Origin: Theodoxus fluviatilis
Taxonomy: Eukaryota; Mollusca; Gastropoda; Cycloneritida; Neritidae
Assembly: GCA_034096865.1 (NCBI GenBank)
Contig: JAWQFJ010026723.1
Location: forward strand, 90,001-127,500
DNA length: 37,500 nucleotides
Direction of reading: 5' to 3'
In this document: piece after piece, positions 20,252 to 33,604 of the stretch
Numbering within the stretch: position 1 is the first letter of the stretch
Layout of the letters: the number at the start of each line of letters is the position of its first letter
Made by a program: the position numbers and the translations under genes
Notes under the pieces: generated by a model
Told to the model about the DNA's origin: nothing
What the model saw: only the letters and a program-made list of their open reading frames with translations
Database searches by the model: none

Positions 20252-21735
20252 TCACACCTTCTGCTCTTCCCAGCCTTACACCAACGCCTCACCTGCCAAT
20301 CCATGAAACCCCCCACCCCACAATCCCAGATCTCACCCTCCAGACAACTCCATCCCTATCCCTCTGCCCCCATCAGTTCTCTCGCCCTTTCCTCAGTGAG
20401 TTGCGGTTAAGAATAGGCACACCGCATCTCCCTGTATGATATATGACTAATAAAATAGTCTTGACTTATTCCAACGAACGCCAGTGATATGGGTAGCCGA
20501 TGGCCCTACGTAGTTAAAAATGACTGATCGGTAGTAAAGCCGCAATTATCCATCCATTTATCTCTCCTTCACCCTTCACCCCCTCCGGATCCATAATCTA
20601 CAGCGCCGATTAGCGAGAGCTGCTGAGACCAAGGTGCAGACTAGGCAGCGTGAATAGTGCAAGGTAAAGAGTGGACTAAGGTGCTTCCATGCGGAAATGA
20701 TACTCAAAAAGGATAGGGAATACAGAAAAGTTGGGCATGAGGACTTGCGACCACAGAGCCATGGGGAAAAGGTGTGGGCGGGATGAGAAGACGCGATTAG
20801 TTTTCTGGATAAGTCTAATGGATGTAAGTGCAACTATACGAGGAGGAAGAAAGAAAGAGGGGCATGGGAGTGGAGTACATTGACATGCGAGGTGGGTGGG
20901 GTGGGGGGTGAGGGTGGGGGGTAGAGAGAGAGGGGGGGGAAAGGTGATGCAATTCAAATAGAGTACCAAAAATAGTTCAATCTAAAGGATGAGATGGGTG
21001 AGATAAACAGATTATTTGCAAGACGACAAGTAATACGCTGATGCCATGGCCGCTTCCTAAAGAGCTATCAGTTTAGATGTCAGAAGAAACTTTTACCAAT
21101 CACCCCAGCAAATGGAGATACCACCCCCAACCCCCATCTCCACCCCCTTATTTTCCCATTTTTTGCAGTTATGATAACTCTAAAACATTTGGCATCGCCA
21201 GACCCCGCCAAGCACAGAACTGCGAAAGTCAGAGCAGTCACCCAATTAGTGTGACAGAAATGCTCTTCCCGTGCGGTAAAAACCCAGGGAGTGCTTGTAT
21301 ACAACCAGTAGCGTATACTGAAGGTAATTCGGGCAGATGCCATGTTTACCCTGGCAGAGGGTTACGATAGCCTTCAAAGATTGGAAACACCCTTCCCAGA
21401 TTGCTCTAACTCGATGATTACTGCAGGTGGCAGAGGGAGCAGGAGAGAGAAGTATTTTTAACCTTCAACTCCCGTAAGAAGCTAGAACTCCGAAGAACTA
21501 AGGTCAAAGGGACGAAAAACAGGCAGAGCGAAGATAAAAAAGTTCTGTTTTAGTAACAGTGTTTTTCTGTTCTTTTCCAGTCAAAAGGACAGAATCCTCG
21601 AGCGGTGAAAAAAGTCGTTCTTGGAAACTTTTCTAAAGAGTTGTACAATGGCTTTTTGCACTGAAGCACACTAGAATATCTGCGCATTTCTGCCGAAGCG
21701 TAGACATGGAAGAGGGGGATAAAGACAAAATAAAA
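20250..21735. other. unique sequence with a G-rich tract, no gene recognised
   Basis: Contains a G-rich stretch at about 20888-20942 (GGGGTGGGGGG, GGGTGGGGGG, GAGAGAGAGGGGGGGG) with quadruplex potential. No supported gene. Confidence 0.5.
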
Positions 21736-21739
21736 ATGT

Positions 21740-22300
21740 TTGTGTGACATTAAGTTATACACAAGTTCTAAGTCCATACTAAAAGCAGTTATTAAAACTC
21801 GTTCTGGAAATATCCCACACTATGTTTTTCCGGTTAAGTACAAGGAAAACTCCATAACAATCACAGGGAATTACCTAAATATCACTTCGATTTTTGCTCG
21901 TTTCCAAAAGGCAAATTTTTCCTACGAAGAATGTGTCATTACAACGAGTCCGCTCAAACCTACTCAAAGAAAGTTTGTTTTCCGCAATCCACACGTCGAT
22001 GTCTTGCTCGCAACAATGTCAACAGCTCAAGCACCACGCCACAGAGAAGACAGAAGTCCCAGGCAAGAGCAGTCTGACTCCGAAACTCCTTTGGCATGGA
22101 CACAGACACAACAAACGGAGACTCCGAACACAAAGGAAGACTGTTTACCTTCGGCTTCGTTTTTCCGCAGCGATCTACGAGAAGAATGCCAATTCCGAAA
22201 ACGACGCTCGCTGGGCGGTCCTGGCACGATCGACCGAAATCGAGCCAGATTCCGAGGCAGGGGCGCGATAGACAGAAACACGCACACCTTGGAAAAGTGA
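21740..22300 (+). other. long open frame of unknown status
   Basis: Open for 187 codons with a hydrophobic/aromatic first half (NIPHYVFPVKYKEN, NYLNITSIFARF) and an Arg/Glu/Gln-rich second half. There is no ATG start at the beginning; the frame opens at a TTG. It is followed immediately by the truncated LINE, whose frame is different. I recognise no domain. It may be decayed mobile DNA or chance. Confidence 0.2.
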
Positions 22301-22344
22301 CGCAAAATGACGTCGCGTCTCGCAGTAATTGGCCTACAGATGCT

Positions 22345-22956
22345 CGTCTGTTCGATGATGATCTTTCTATGAGAGTTCATGTGAACAAAGTTTGCCAGTT
22401 AGCTTACTACGAGTTAAGGAAAATTAGCATTATTCGTCACTATCTTTCACAACAGGCCACTCAAACCCTTGTCACTTCCCTTGTTCTGTCCCGTCTTGAT
22501 TATGGAAATTCTCTTCTTGCCGGCATTCCTGACACTCTGCTAATCAAACTGCAAAAAGTCCAAAACACTGCTGTTAGATTAGTTTTTAGATGTCCCAAGA
22601 GAACTCCCACATCCAAACTCCTTCGTGCACTGCATTGGCTCCCCGTCGCTTAGAGGACAGAGTATAAGCTAGCCACTATGTGTTTCAACTTCTTCAATCA
22701 AACTGCACCACACGCACTCAAAGAAATTCTCACTGTCTACACCCCCGCTAGAAATAACCGTTCAGCTGCAGACACCAAAACGTTAAATGTCCCTCGTCGC
22801 AAAAAGAAAACCCAAGGACAGCGAGCTTTTTCTTACATCGGCCCTGTAACGTGGAATAGCCTACCTTTCCCTGTCCGTCACTCTGATTCCATGTCCCAGT
22901 TCTAAACCTCCCTTAAGACATACCTGTTCCGGTCAGTCTTTCCTGACGAGCAGTGA
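22345..22956 (+). pseudogene. LINE reverse-transcriptase C-terminal remnant
   Basis: A single frame carries the well-known C-terminal region of CR1/L2-type reverse transcriptases: LVLSRLDYGNSLLAGIPD, KLQKVQNTAVRLV, LHWLPV, CFNFFNQTAPHALKE, GQRAFSYIGPVTWNSLP and TYLFRSVF. It is interrupted by TAG at 22651-22653 and TAA at 22903-22905 and ends at TGA 22954-22956. The endonuclease and the catalytic palm motifs are missing through 5' truncation. The copy is therefore dead. The stops look like single-base changes (one where a Lys codon is usual before TSLKTYL), so the insertion is not very old. Assignment to the CR1/L2 side of non-LTR elements rests on recognition of these blocks. Confidence 0.85.
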
Positions 22957-23172
22957 GGTGCTTTACAAGGCACCTTTTTATGTTTCGTGTTTTGTTTATT
23001 GCCTGCTATGTTAAGTAGTTGTATTGTATTTAACACTTTTTTGTTTCAACTGTACAGTGTGCGAGTGTTGGAATGCTTTGTATGAGTGTGGACTTTTCAT
23101 TGTAAACGCCATGAGCTTGCCTATTGGGGAAGCTATGTGCGTATTAAGTAATCCGTATTATTATTATTAGTA
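22345..23172 (+). mobile_element. 5'-truncated CR1/L2-like LINE
   Basis: Only the C-terminal end of the reverse-transcriptase ORF and the 3' UTR remain. The 3' end finishes in a TATTATTATTATTAG run (about 23156-23172), typical for the 3' tails of this type of non-LTR element. The 5' edge is set where homology-like sequence begins (FDDDLSMRVHVNKVCQLAYY). Truncation at the 5' end is the usual outcome of target-primed reverse transcription. Confidence 0.8.
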
Positions 23173-23174
23173 TT

Positions 23175-25190
23175 GCCTCTCTGGGAACTACGGGTGCTGT
23201 GTGACTTCACCTGTGCAGACGAGCACAGACGGGAGAGAAAGTGTGAGAACTTTTCTTGAGCTGGGGTTGTGAAAACATTTCGCAGTCATTGTGTTTGTGG
23301 TACCTGCATGTGCCACGATGAAAAATGAAGTTTCTTCCAGTTTTCCCCCTGTTCTTTTTTCCGTTTGCTGACTTCAGAAACAAACTATGTCTGTAAAGCA
23401 GTTTATGATAAATGCGGTTCAAGACTTGAACAGGATAACGATTTTTTCTGACACTAGAAAGTATTCTCTTAACATGCATTTGTAAACCTTTTTTTGCGTG
23501 AAAAACTATTGCACATTACTGTCACTATGAACAACTTGGGTGCGTCATAACTGAGTGAAAAAAGCATATATCAGTTACGTGCGATGCAAGTGTAATGGCG
23601 TTTACTTTGGAGGAAAAGCTTGTATGTGTTGCGTCCTTTGAACAAACCTTTCTTCACCGCGGATACACCTTCTCATGTTTACACACAGCCAGTGACGTGT
23701 TGTAACTCGCATCGGAGAAAACATAAGTTTTTAGCGAGAAAAAATTCAAAAGGACTACAGACGCGCACGTTCGTTTACTGAACTTGGAGGCGTGGAGGAT
23801 GAGCTTTCATTAATGACAGATAGAAGGGGACCACGGTCACGAAACTAGGACCGGCACTATGGACTTAGTGCAGGCATCTGCTAGCGAATATGCTTTCACA
23901 GAGGCAAACCGTGAAGGGTACCTCTTCCACAGCCATAACATCAACAAGCGCCAGCCATCAACAGGCAATACGTTGCAAGAGTTCAAAGCAAATCCTGAGC
24001 GTGCGCATGGGCAAGAGACAGGAGAACACTCATTCGCAGAACATTCGAAACATTTCATTTCATCGTCATCAAAAGGGATTCGATTCCCACGGCAACTTCC
24101 CGGTGCAACGGTTACATGCAGCTCTGGGGATTAATATGCCGTCAAGGTAGATTTGGAGGACATTTCGTGATTTACGCCACATCAAACACGAGGACTAAGA
24201 AACCCATGAATTCTGACGTAATGAATTTCTATCAATTATTCGTTCGCTGGTAAATGCAAGACTCCGAATAACGTTTCCTCGGCGGTCTAGGAATCCATCC
24301 TGAAATTATATGCTTAGAGCGATAGAGATTGTCTTTATGTGATCATTCCCGAGCAAACGTGCATATGCAAATGAGGAACGATGGGAATTAGAATTTACAA
24401 TCACGACCACCATTACGCACATCCGGCCACGGTGATCAAAGACTAATATAATGTGTAATACTTCCACATGAAAGAACGGTTATTCACTGCGGGGCAAATC
24501 GCCGCGGCTGTTTCACCAAAAGCCGCTGCCTACGCTAGGATTTACTGCTCGCCGTTATGGTTGCTCCAATCAGTATTTACTGCTTGTATTCACTCCCCAC
24601 CCACCCACCCACCCACCCCCACCCCGAACGTGCGTTCGCAGTGCCCATGGCGGTGGAAGCACCATTCACATCGTACTGAAGCGTACAGAAGCACACATCA
24701 TTGATCAAAACTCGAGTTTTAATTAACTAACGGGGAGAGTGCAAATGATGTCAGAGCAGCAAAGACAAACACGTATGTGCATGCATGAACTCATTGTGAC
24801 GTACGCCGCTACTGCAGTCAATACGAACGTCTGTAAACGTGTACGAATTCCGGCACGCATCCATGGGCTTAAGCGCGCAATCGTGTGAGGACAGACAGTT
24901 TATAATGGATGCACGCACGGCACGCACGGGCGCAAGCATGCATGCACACACACAGATATACACACATCTCCTTCACATGCATGGTAGTCCAAAGATGACG
25001 TCAGTAGCCTCGATGTGAAACTGCAGCCAAAGACCACAAACGCAGAGCTTGTTGCCATGGGAACAGTCCGTGGCTGCGTCAACTTCAATGGGAGCTGCAG
25101 TGCGCCATGTTTGTATACATCGTGTGTCGTTCTTCATTCACAGCACACATGCAATACACACGTACGCAGACACTTACTCACACACCCCAC
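23175..25190. other. unique sequence, no gene recognised
   Basis: A plus frame at 23859-24134 starts with ATG and is open for 91 codons (MDLVQASASEYAFTEANREG), hydrophilic and not repetitive, but with no family signature. A short CCCA run lies at 24596-24625 and a full CRE palindrome TGACGTCA at 24996-25003. Confidence 0.45.
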
Positions 25191-25196
25191 CCCTAT

Positions 25197-25235
25197 CCCC
25201 ACACACACTCACATTTACATACACTTACTCACACA

Positions 25236-25288
<53 letters not shown>

Positions 25289-25360
25289 GCACACACAATT
25301 ACTCACACACACACACACACACACACACAATTACACATACACAGACACACACACATACAC

Positions 25361-25392
<32 letters not shown>

Positions 25393-25395
25393 GCC
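25197..25395. repeat. interrupted (AC)n array
   Basis: AC units with ATAC, AATT and ACAG interruptions; purest run about 25239-25287. Confidence 0.97.
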
Positions 25396-25455
25396 TCGAT
25401 TTCTTTTGCTCCGTGCTGCTGCTCAGAGCTGATGCAGACTGACGTAGCTCCCGTC

Positions 25456-25463
25456 TGACGTCA
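25456..25463. promoter_or_regulatory. CRE palindrome
   Basis: TGACGTCA, in the 75-bp spacer between an AC array and a GT array. Motif match only. Confidence 0.3.
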
Positions 25464-25468
25464 CGGCC

Positions 25469-25470
<2 letters not shown>

Positions 25471-25514
<44 letters not shown>
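25471..25514. repeat. (GT)n array
   Basis: About 22 perfect GT units, complementary to the AC array 75 bp to its left, so the two can pair as a hairpin. Confidence 0.97.
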
Positions 25515-25517
<3 letters not shown>

Positions 25518-27275
25518 AGATGAGCGCCGAGTGTGGAAACAAGTATGGTGAGTGAATCATTTGTCACTCTGGGAGGCCTGCCACACTTTGTTTATGTCTG
25601 CCCACCGTCTTGCATTGACGCCCTGGCAAATAACGTTCATTGCATAAAACGTCTGCGCGATAAACAATGACCTTGATGCCCATAAACAAGTCAGTTTGCA
25701 TCAGAACTTGTAAAGTGATTACACAGAGTGTTCAAGAACATGACATTGCATTGAGAACGACGTTAAAACTTGTTGAAATACATAATATATTCTTTAAACG
25801 AAACCTGTTAACACGATGCAAACACAACTTACGCAGTCTAACGTGTGCTCAATACAAATCATTGAGTCCATCCAAAGGGGACAAAGGTAATCGATGGACT
25901 GGGCATGACTGACAATTTATTTTGGCATCGGAAATACCAGTGTGAGAAAAGCGATAGTGCAGAAGCTGCTCATGAATAGAGAATGTGTGGCAGACTGTAT
26001 TATTTTGTGCTAAAGTAAGAGGAGGCATATTTGTGAGCTGTTTGTCCCTTTTTGCAAAGATAAGAGCAGAGAGGCACGTTGAGATCAAGTGTTTGTGTGC
26101 AGCAACACCAGAGGTTCACGGAAAAATCAATTCTGTAGAAATGTCTGTTTCACCCATGTGTAATAGGGTTGTGTTGGGACCTTAGGCGCAGGCTGGAGCT
26201 ATAGAGAGGCGGCGATCTCTCTACTCCATAGCAGAACAGAACCCGGCTCCTTTAACGCCAGATGAAGCATGAGGGTGTGTGTGGTACCCTGCTATTGCAG
26301 GCACCAGATGCGACAGGGATGCGGGTGGTGGTGGAGCTGGGCAGGCAGGCAGGGAGAGTAGAGGTATGCTTGCCTCTCTCCCTTTACTCTCTCCCAAGGG
26401 TCAGCAGACAAGCAAGGCTTGGTATCCCATTCCACCTCCTTTATTCATGGTGACAGACAGTGTAGTACAGGCATAATAGCTACTGTCCACTGGGATGACC
26501 TTCTCGTGACCTCTGGCTGTGGTCTCCTGTCTGTTGTCTCCTGACTGCCGTCTCTGCCTAACTCTGATTCCCTTCCCTCATTAACGCCCTGGCTTTACAC
26601 AAGCCTGAGCGAGGACAGACGAAATTTCTAAGCAGAACTTTGACACGGGATTCCCCGTGGACGCGAAATTGTGTTAACATGACAGCTTCTAACAACTATT
26701 TGAGGCTTAAATCCACAATCCCATATGACAAGCTCCACTCCGTTGGAAAGTGCGTTAATCAAAGCATACTCTGCGCCAATGAATGAATTCCAAAAGTGAT
26801 TCGTATACAAATGAATGGCAATTGAAGTATTTATGGCGCCAATTATTAAATCAGATACTTAGTCATCGTTTTCTATTAATATTATCGTTTACAACTCACG
26901 GAGTGCAGGTTGCCATATATGGGATGGTTGATAAGGATAAACACTAGGTTTCTATTCATTATTACAAGCAGTAAATGATACATTAAATGAATAAACTCTA
27001 AAATCTGGTGTGATCTCAAACACGCACACAAAGGCTGAGAAAGCGTCAGATGAGAAAGTCAGTCTGCGCTATCATATATCTCTACAGCATCGACAGGGTG
27101 CGCGCGAAACACGCCTCACGTATCTCTGCAGTTACAATCCGCGCACACAAAATTTAATATGGAAACGAGAGACAGTACGTTTAACTACAGTGATCTGGAC
27201 AAGTCTCTCATATTCTCACCCTCTTACACATTAATGGAGCTACACACACAGCCAGTGTGCCATGTCATTCGGCAG
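25515..27275. other. unique sequence, no gene recognised
   Basis: AT-rich sequence with short open frames only. No supported gene, repeat or RNA. Confidence 0.5.
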
Positions 27276-27276
27276 C

Positions 27277-27278
<2 letters not shown>

Positions 27279-27308
<30 letters not shown>
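27279..27308. repeat. poly-C tract (30)
   Basis: Uninterrupted run of 30 C, the longest homopolymer in the window. Confidence 0.97.
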
Positions 27309-27309
<1 letters not shown>

Positions 27310-27970
27310 TTTGAAAGAAAAGTCTCTAGTTCCACGAATTGTGCCGTGCAATGAAAGACTCGGATATGGTGGAGAACCGTCGTGACGTTCATCGACCTCT
27401 GGCGAAATTGTCTCGTTCCTTGAAATATATGTGAATCACAATTGATTACTCTTGTCTTAATTTGTCCTGCATTCACTTGTGACAAATGTATTGCAATAAC
27501 AAGGTAAGTCGAGACTTTAAAGTTTGTTTTTTGCCCGAGTGGATCCAGTCAGGCAAAGACTCGACTCTGATCTTTTCATTTCACTGAAATCACTTGGCAT
27601 TCGGGTAAAAAACAACTGCACGGGATAGCGCTGTCCACGACAACTACCGAAACGGAGACAGACTGTCCATTGTGGTGCTCAGTCTATCAAAGAAATGTTG
27701 ATTTCACCAGGCGATGCACGTATGAATAATAAAAAGAATAACGATAGATCAGGAAGAAATATGACGAGTGAAAAGAGAAAGCAGGACGTGATTAAAGGGG
27801 GACAGGACAAAGGAGAGGGGGAAGGAAACAAATGAGAAAGGAAAAGAAAGACGGTAAAAGAGGAAAAGAAACCACCGCCTGAGAGGAAAAATATGAACAA
27901 TGACAAGAAGAAAGAGAAGAGAGTAGAGAGAAAGGAAGAGCTAGACGAGGAGAAAAGAAATAAACATAAA
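27310..27970. other. unique to purine-rich sequence
   Basis: No gene recognised. From about 27725 the plus strand becomes strongly purine-rich (GAAA, GGAA, GAGA) leading into the repeat block. Confidence 0.5.
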
Positions 27971-27977
27971 ACATGAA

Positions 27978-28001
27978 AGCGAGCGAGCGAGCGAGCGAGC
28001 G

Positions 28002-28050
<49 letters not shown>

Positions 28051-28066
28051 GAGAGACAGAGACAGA
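27978..28066. repeat. (GAGC)n then (GA)n
   Basis: About seven GAGC units followed by GA with AAAG and CAGA interruptions, forming the left shoulder of the GATA/GGAT block. Confidence 0.95.
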
Positions 28067-28069
28067 GAT

Positions 28070-28112
<43 letters not shown>
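28067..28112. repeat. short (GATA)n
   Basis: About ten GATA units preceding the GGAT block. Confidence 0.95.
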
Positions 28113-28115
<3 letters not shown>

Positions 28116-28491
28116 GGATGGATGGATGGATGGATGGATGGATGGATGGATGGATGGATGGATGGATGGATGGATGGATGGATGGATGGATGGATGGATG
28201 GATGGATGGATGGATGGATGGATGGATGGATGGATGGATGGATGGATGGATGGATGGATGGATGGATGGATGGATGGATGGATGGATGGATGGATGGATG
28301 GATGGATGGATGGATGGATGGATGGATGATGGATGGATGGATGGATGGATGGATGGATGGATGGATGGATGGATGGATGGATGGATGGATGGATGGATGG
28401 ATGGATGGATGGATGGATGGATGGATGGATGGATGGATGGATGGATGGATGGATGGATGGATGGATGGATGGATGGATGGATGGATGGATG
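28113..28491. repeat. (GGAT)n array, about 95 copies
   Basis: Homogeneous GGAT units with one single-base deletion near 28328. The three open plus frames (Met-Asp-Gly-Trp) and the minus Ile-His-Pro-Ser frames are artefacts. Confidence 0.98.
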
Positions 28492-29060
<569 letters not shown>

Positions 29061-29061
<1 letters not shown>

Positions 29062-30045
29062 GCCATCGCTGTGGGAATAGTAGGACCGCGAGCATTCCCA
29101 GCAAAAACGTTCACATCCAGTCTGCCGCATTCCTGCTAATCACCCACACGTGCATTTGTTTCCTCGGGTAAGCTGGCTGTTTTGCTGGATTTACAATGGC
29201 AAGCTATTTCAGAATCTCTCCTTCCTGTTTATCTTCGCATGCAGGGCCTCCAGCAGCAAGCAAGACAATCCTTTTCTTCAGTGAAGCATCTTTTTGTGTG
29301 GCCCCCTCAAAAGAAGAAAAGAAAAGAAAGAAAGAAAATATTCGACGAAGTGGAACACAGCTGTCTTTTAACTTGATTTTCACATATAACCTAGTTCAGA
29401 AACTGTAGTGGTAGAGCAACAAAAAGGGGTCTTTTCTTAGCTATTTGTATCCAGAGACATTGACACACAAGGGGCGAAACAGCCACGGTAGCAACAGGAA
29501 TAAATCTGAATAGACGTGTAACTCGACTGAACAGGATACGCCACAGACAAAAAGGCGGGACATGAAGAAGAAAATGAAAGATGGTTTGGTTCGGGAACTT
29601 GTGGGATATCGACACTACATGTATTCCTGCTGCAAAGTGGGTGTGAACAACCTGCGATGGGGCACTGCATCTTGCCACTGCGTCTTTCCTGGCCGAGCAC
29701 GGAAGACATCAGTGGGAGCGATTTAGTTGTGGACTGTTTTCTCAGGGAAACCCAGACCGCTGTACTTGAGTGCGATCCAGGCCGATAGGAGGCGAGAGAG
29801 AGACCGAGCGAGCGTGTACGCCTTGGCAAGAAGCAACGTGAACATTTGCCAGGCTAAACATCGCATGGTCTTCGCTGGTGAAGGGTCCAGTGTGCCCCTG
29901 AAATAGATGCGTACCAAGGCGCTTGATGAAGAAAAGCAACAAGACGAGATGACGAGAAAGTACACCGCGGTAACCGCAGTCACCTTCAGCAGCAAGCACT
30001 CCTGGCATCTCCACGCTAGAAGACAACAGCTCGGAGGGACATCCG
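29061..30045. other. unique sequence, no gene recognised
   Basis: A minus frame at about 29723-30000 is open, with hydrophobic stretches (TAVYFLVISSCCF, WQMFTLLLAKAYTLA), but I found no family signature or clear splice sites, and a poly-C run breaks its upstream part. Confidence 0.4.
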
Positions 30046-30071
30046 CCCCCCCCCCCCCCCCCCCCCCCCCC
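30046..30071. repeat. poly-C tract (26)
   Basis: Uninterrupted run of 26 C followed by C-rich sequence. Confidence 0.97.
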
Positions 30072-30368
30072 GCCCACCCATCCCCCCGCCCCTTCCCCCT
30101 AAAAACGCAACCGAATGGGGCGGAACATGAGAGGGACAACGTACGCTTTTTTCTATACGTGATACGTTCAACACACAATGCCAGCATACCTCACACTTCT
30201 TCCAACAACAGAGAACTATCCAGCCTTGATCTCCTCTGTAAGCAGAGGGATGAAGCCATGGACAGGAGTCTTTGCCCTCTAAATTAGACAAGCATTCACT
30301 GTTTGCTCAAGAATTCCCACCAAGAGGACTTCACGTACTCACTTCTCTTTCTCCCCCTCTCCTTACAG

Positions 30369-30748
30369 CTCCCATCCCACAGATTCTGGGTCTGACAGAG
30401 AACCCGACGTTGAGCAGTTCTGGATATCCTCACAGAGAGGTAGAACCTGACACAAATCAAGCACATTCGACACCCATTGTTTATTCACCCTGCCTCGGTA
30501 CGGCAGATCTGCCAAAAGACTCTGTAGCGTCTTCGCCATGCCCGTGCGAGGAAATTCGAGAAAATAAATGGATGCCCATCAAAGTGCGCCGGGCTATGCG
30601 CGTGGAACGGACGATAATGGAACTGCTGATGCAGAAGTCTTCGGGTGAGGAGCAGCCCACCGTCGAGCCATCCCTCCTGTATCAATGGATCCGTCGGCAA
30701 AATTTTCTCGGAGCCGAGGCGAAAGTAATGGTTGCCAAGGGCTGCTAA
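30369..30748 (+). CDS. candidate terminal coding exon, unidentified
   Basis: A very strong acceptor (TTTCTCCCCCTCTCCTTACAG, ending at 30368) opens into a frame of about 126 codons ending at TAA 30746-30748, entered in phase 1. The N-terminal half is Pro/Ser/Thr-rich; the C-terminal half is charged and helix-prone, with NKWMPIKVRRAMRVERTIME and PSLLYQWIRRQNFLGAEAK. An AATAAA at 31051 would give a 3' UTR of about 300 nt. Codon choice looks even and gene-like. I do not recognise the protein family and cannot name a function. An upstream exon was not identified, and a second AG inside the exon (30381) could be used instead. Confidence 0.4.
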
Positions 30749-31050
30749 GAAGAAAGCGGACTGCGGGCAAAAAAGGCTAGGAGTTTCAACAGCCAGGGTA
30801 GTGAGGGTTTTACCAAATCTGCACTTCACAGCGACTCCGCGATGTGGAACAAATTCTATTCCCTGCTATCACAGCCGAGAAAAATCGAGTCACTGCGGGG
30901 AAAGTCTTGTACCGCGAGAAAAAAGGGTGTATCTAGTCTTCATCTCTGTGAGCTTTCATCGCTTGACTGCTCCAGAGGAAATGATCGGCGTGTAACAAGC
31001 CAAATTCTGCAACACTGATGCAATGATCACTTGCGTCACAGAATCTACAC

Positions 31051-31056
31051 AATAAA
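31051..31056 (+). terminator. polyadenylation signal candidate
   Basis: AATAAA about 300 nt after the stop codon of the candidate terminal exon, just before a GA-rich array. Confidence 0.35.
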
Positions 31057-31074
31057 GGAAGGACAACAAGAAAG

Positions 31075-31150
31075 AGTGAGAGAGAGAGAGAGAGGGAGAG
31101 AGAGAGAGAGACAGAGAGAGAGATAGAGAGACAGAGAGAGAGAGAGAAGG
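31075..31150. repeat. (GA)n-rich tract
   Basis: GA dinucleotides with GGGA, GACA and GATA interruptions, left shoulder of the second GATA array. Confidence 0.95.
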
Positions 31151-31168
31151 AGACAGACAGACAAACAT

Positions 31169-32020
<852 letters not shown>

Positions 32021-32079
32021 ACAGATAGATAGGATGATAGATTGATAGATAGATTGATAAATAGATTGATAGATAGATA

Positions 32080-32110
32080 GACGGACGGACGGACGGACGG
32101 ACGGACGGAC
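32080..32110. repeat. (GGAC)n
   Basis: About eight GGAC units following the GATA array. Confidence 0.95.
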
Positions 32111-32329
32111 AAAGAGATAGACAGACAAAAGGATGAGAGAGAGAGAGAAAGAAAGAGAGACAGAAAGAGAAAGAGAGAAGAAAAACAGACGCAAGACAGA
32201 CATCGTACATCAATTGATAATCTCGTTGCCACTTTTTTCAATTCAGGTTATACTTTCTGTCGGGGAAAAAGTCCAAGGATGGAAGGGGACTTAAAGCTAC
32301 AGACACCTTTTCCCAATTTTTTTTTAAAG

Positions 32330-32500
32330 TGAAGCAGGGGGAAGTGCAGGGGGAAGTGCAGGGGGAAGTGCAGGGGGAAGTGCAGGGGGAAGTGCAGGGG
32401 GAAGTGCAGGGGGAAGTGCAGGGGGAAGTGCAGGGGGAAGTGCAGGGGGAAGTGCAGGGGGAAGTGCAGGGGGAAGTGCAGGGGAAAGTGCAGGGGGAAA
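32330..32500. repeat. 12-bp minisatellite
   Basis: About 14 copies of GGGGGAAGTGCA, nearly perfect; one late copy carries GGGGAAAGTGCA. Because 12 is a multiple of three the frames stay open (Glu-Val-Gln-Gly repeats), which is not evidence of coding. Confidence 0.97.
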
Positions 32501-32654
32501 GGTTGAGAGTAGAGAAAGAGCGTTAAGAGGGGCTGACAGAGGGAGGAAAGCCGTCCACAGAAATTGTCCTGGAACAAAATAGTGACCAGTAGTAAAATTT
32601 TCTTCAGTCATGAAGAAAGTAAGGAATGAAATACTTTGGCATGCAATAAATCAA

Positions 32655-32657
<3 letters not shown>

Positions 32658-32710
<53 letters not shown>

Positions 32711-32869
32711 CCTCCCTCCCTCCCTCCCTCCCTCCCTCCCTCCCTCCCCTCCCTCCCTCCCTCCCTCCTTCCCTCCCTCCCTCCCGCCCTCCCTCCCTCT
32801 GTCTTTGTGTCTGTCTGTCTGTCTTTGTGTCTGTCTGTCTGTTTGTCTGCCTGTCTGCCTGCCTGCTTC

Positions 32870-32936
<67 letters not shown>

Positions 32937-33063
32937 TCCTCTCCCCCCTCCTCCCCTCCCCTCCCCCATTCCCCTTTCTCCCCTCGCTCATCTCGCCTTC
33001 CCCTCTCTTTGTCTCTCTCTCTGTCTCTCTGTCTCTCTGTCTTTCTCTCTGTCTGTCTCTCTG

Positions 33064-33140
<77 letters not shown>
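32658..33140. repeat. CT / CTCC / CTGT / CT composite array
   Basis: CT units to 32706, CTCC units to about 32800, CTGT units with CCTG variants to about 32935, a C-rich bridge, then CT and CTGT mixtures to about 33140. Each block changes abruptly to the next. Confidence 0.97.
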
Positions 33141-33141
<1 letters not shown>

Positions 33142-33420
33142 CCCACCCCTTTTCTCGTATGTGAAAGTGTGCGTGCGAAAGCGTGTGTTACTTTGTGTAT
33201 GACTCCATATTTGCTGCCAGCCCGTGCTTGCCGTCTGTGTGCCGGTTTATGCATATACTTACAAGTGTGTGTGCTGCGCATGTGCAAATTCAGTGTGCGT
33301 GTCTCTTACACGTTTCTATGTAATGCTCGTTACTGCATGACTTGAGATGCACAGATATACAGAGATATAGACATCGTACATCTAGTTTGAAAAACAAATC
33401 ATCACAACCGCCACTTTCAT
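33141..33420. other. unique sequence, no gene recognised
   Basis: Short GTGT-rich stretch; nothing supported. Confidence 0.5.
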
Positions 33421-33429
33421 CTCCTCCAT

Positions 33430-33570
33430 CTCCTCCTCCTCCTCCTCCTCCTCCTCCTCCTCCTCCTCCTCCTCCTCCTCCTCCTCCTCCTCCTCCTCCT
33501 CCTCCTCCTCCTCCTCCTCCTCCTCCTCATTATCATCATCATCACCACCATCACCACCATTGTTTTTAAT

Positions 33571-33604
<34 letters not shown>

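Noticed and set aside
23837..24058. Cys-rich minus-strand frame starting MKCFECSANECS
   Set aside because: It lies opposite an equally open plus frame, has no signal peptide or conserved cysteine framework, and no splice signals.
32329..32526. Glu-Val-Gln-Gly repeat protein
   Set aside because: A 12-bp minisatellite keeps frames open by arithmetic; both strands are open and no flanking coding sequence exists.
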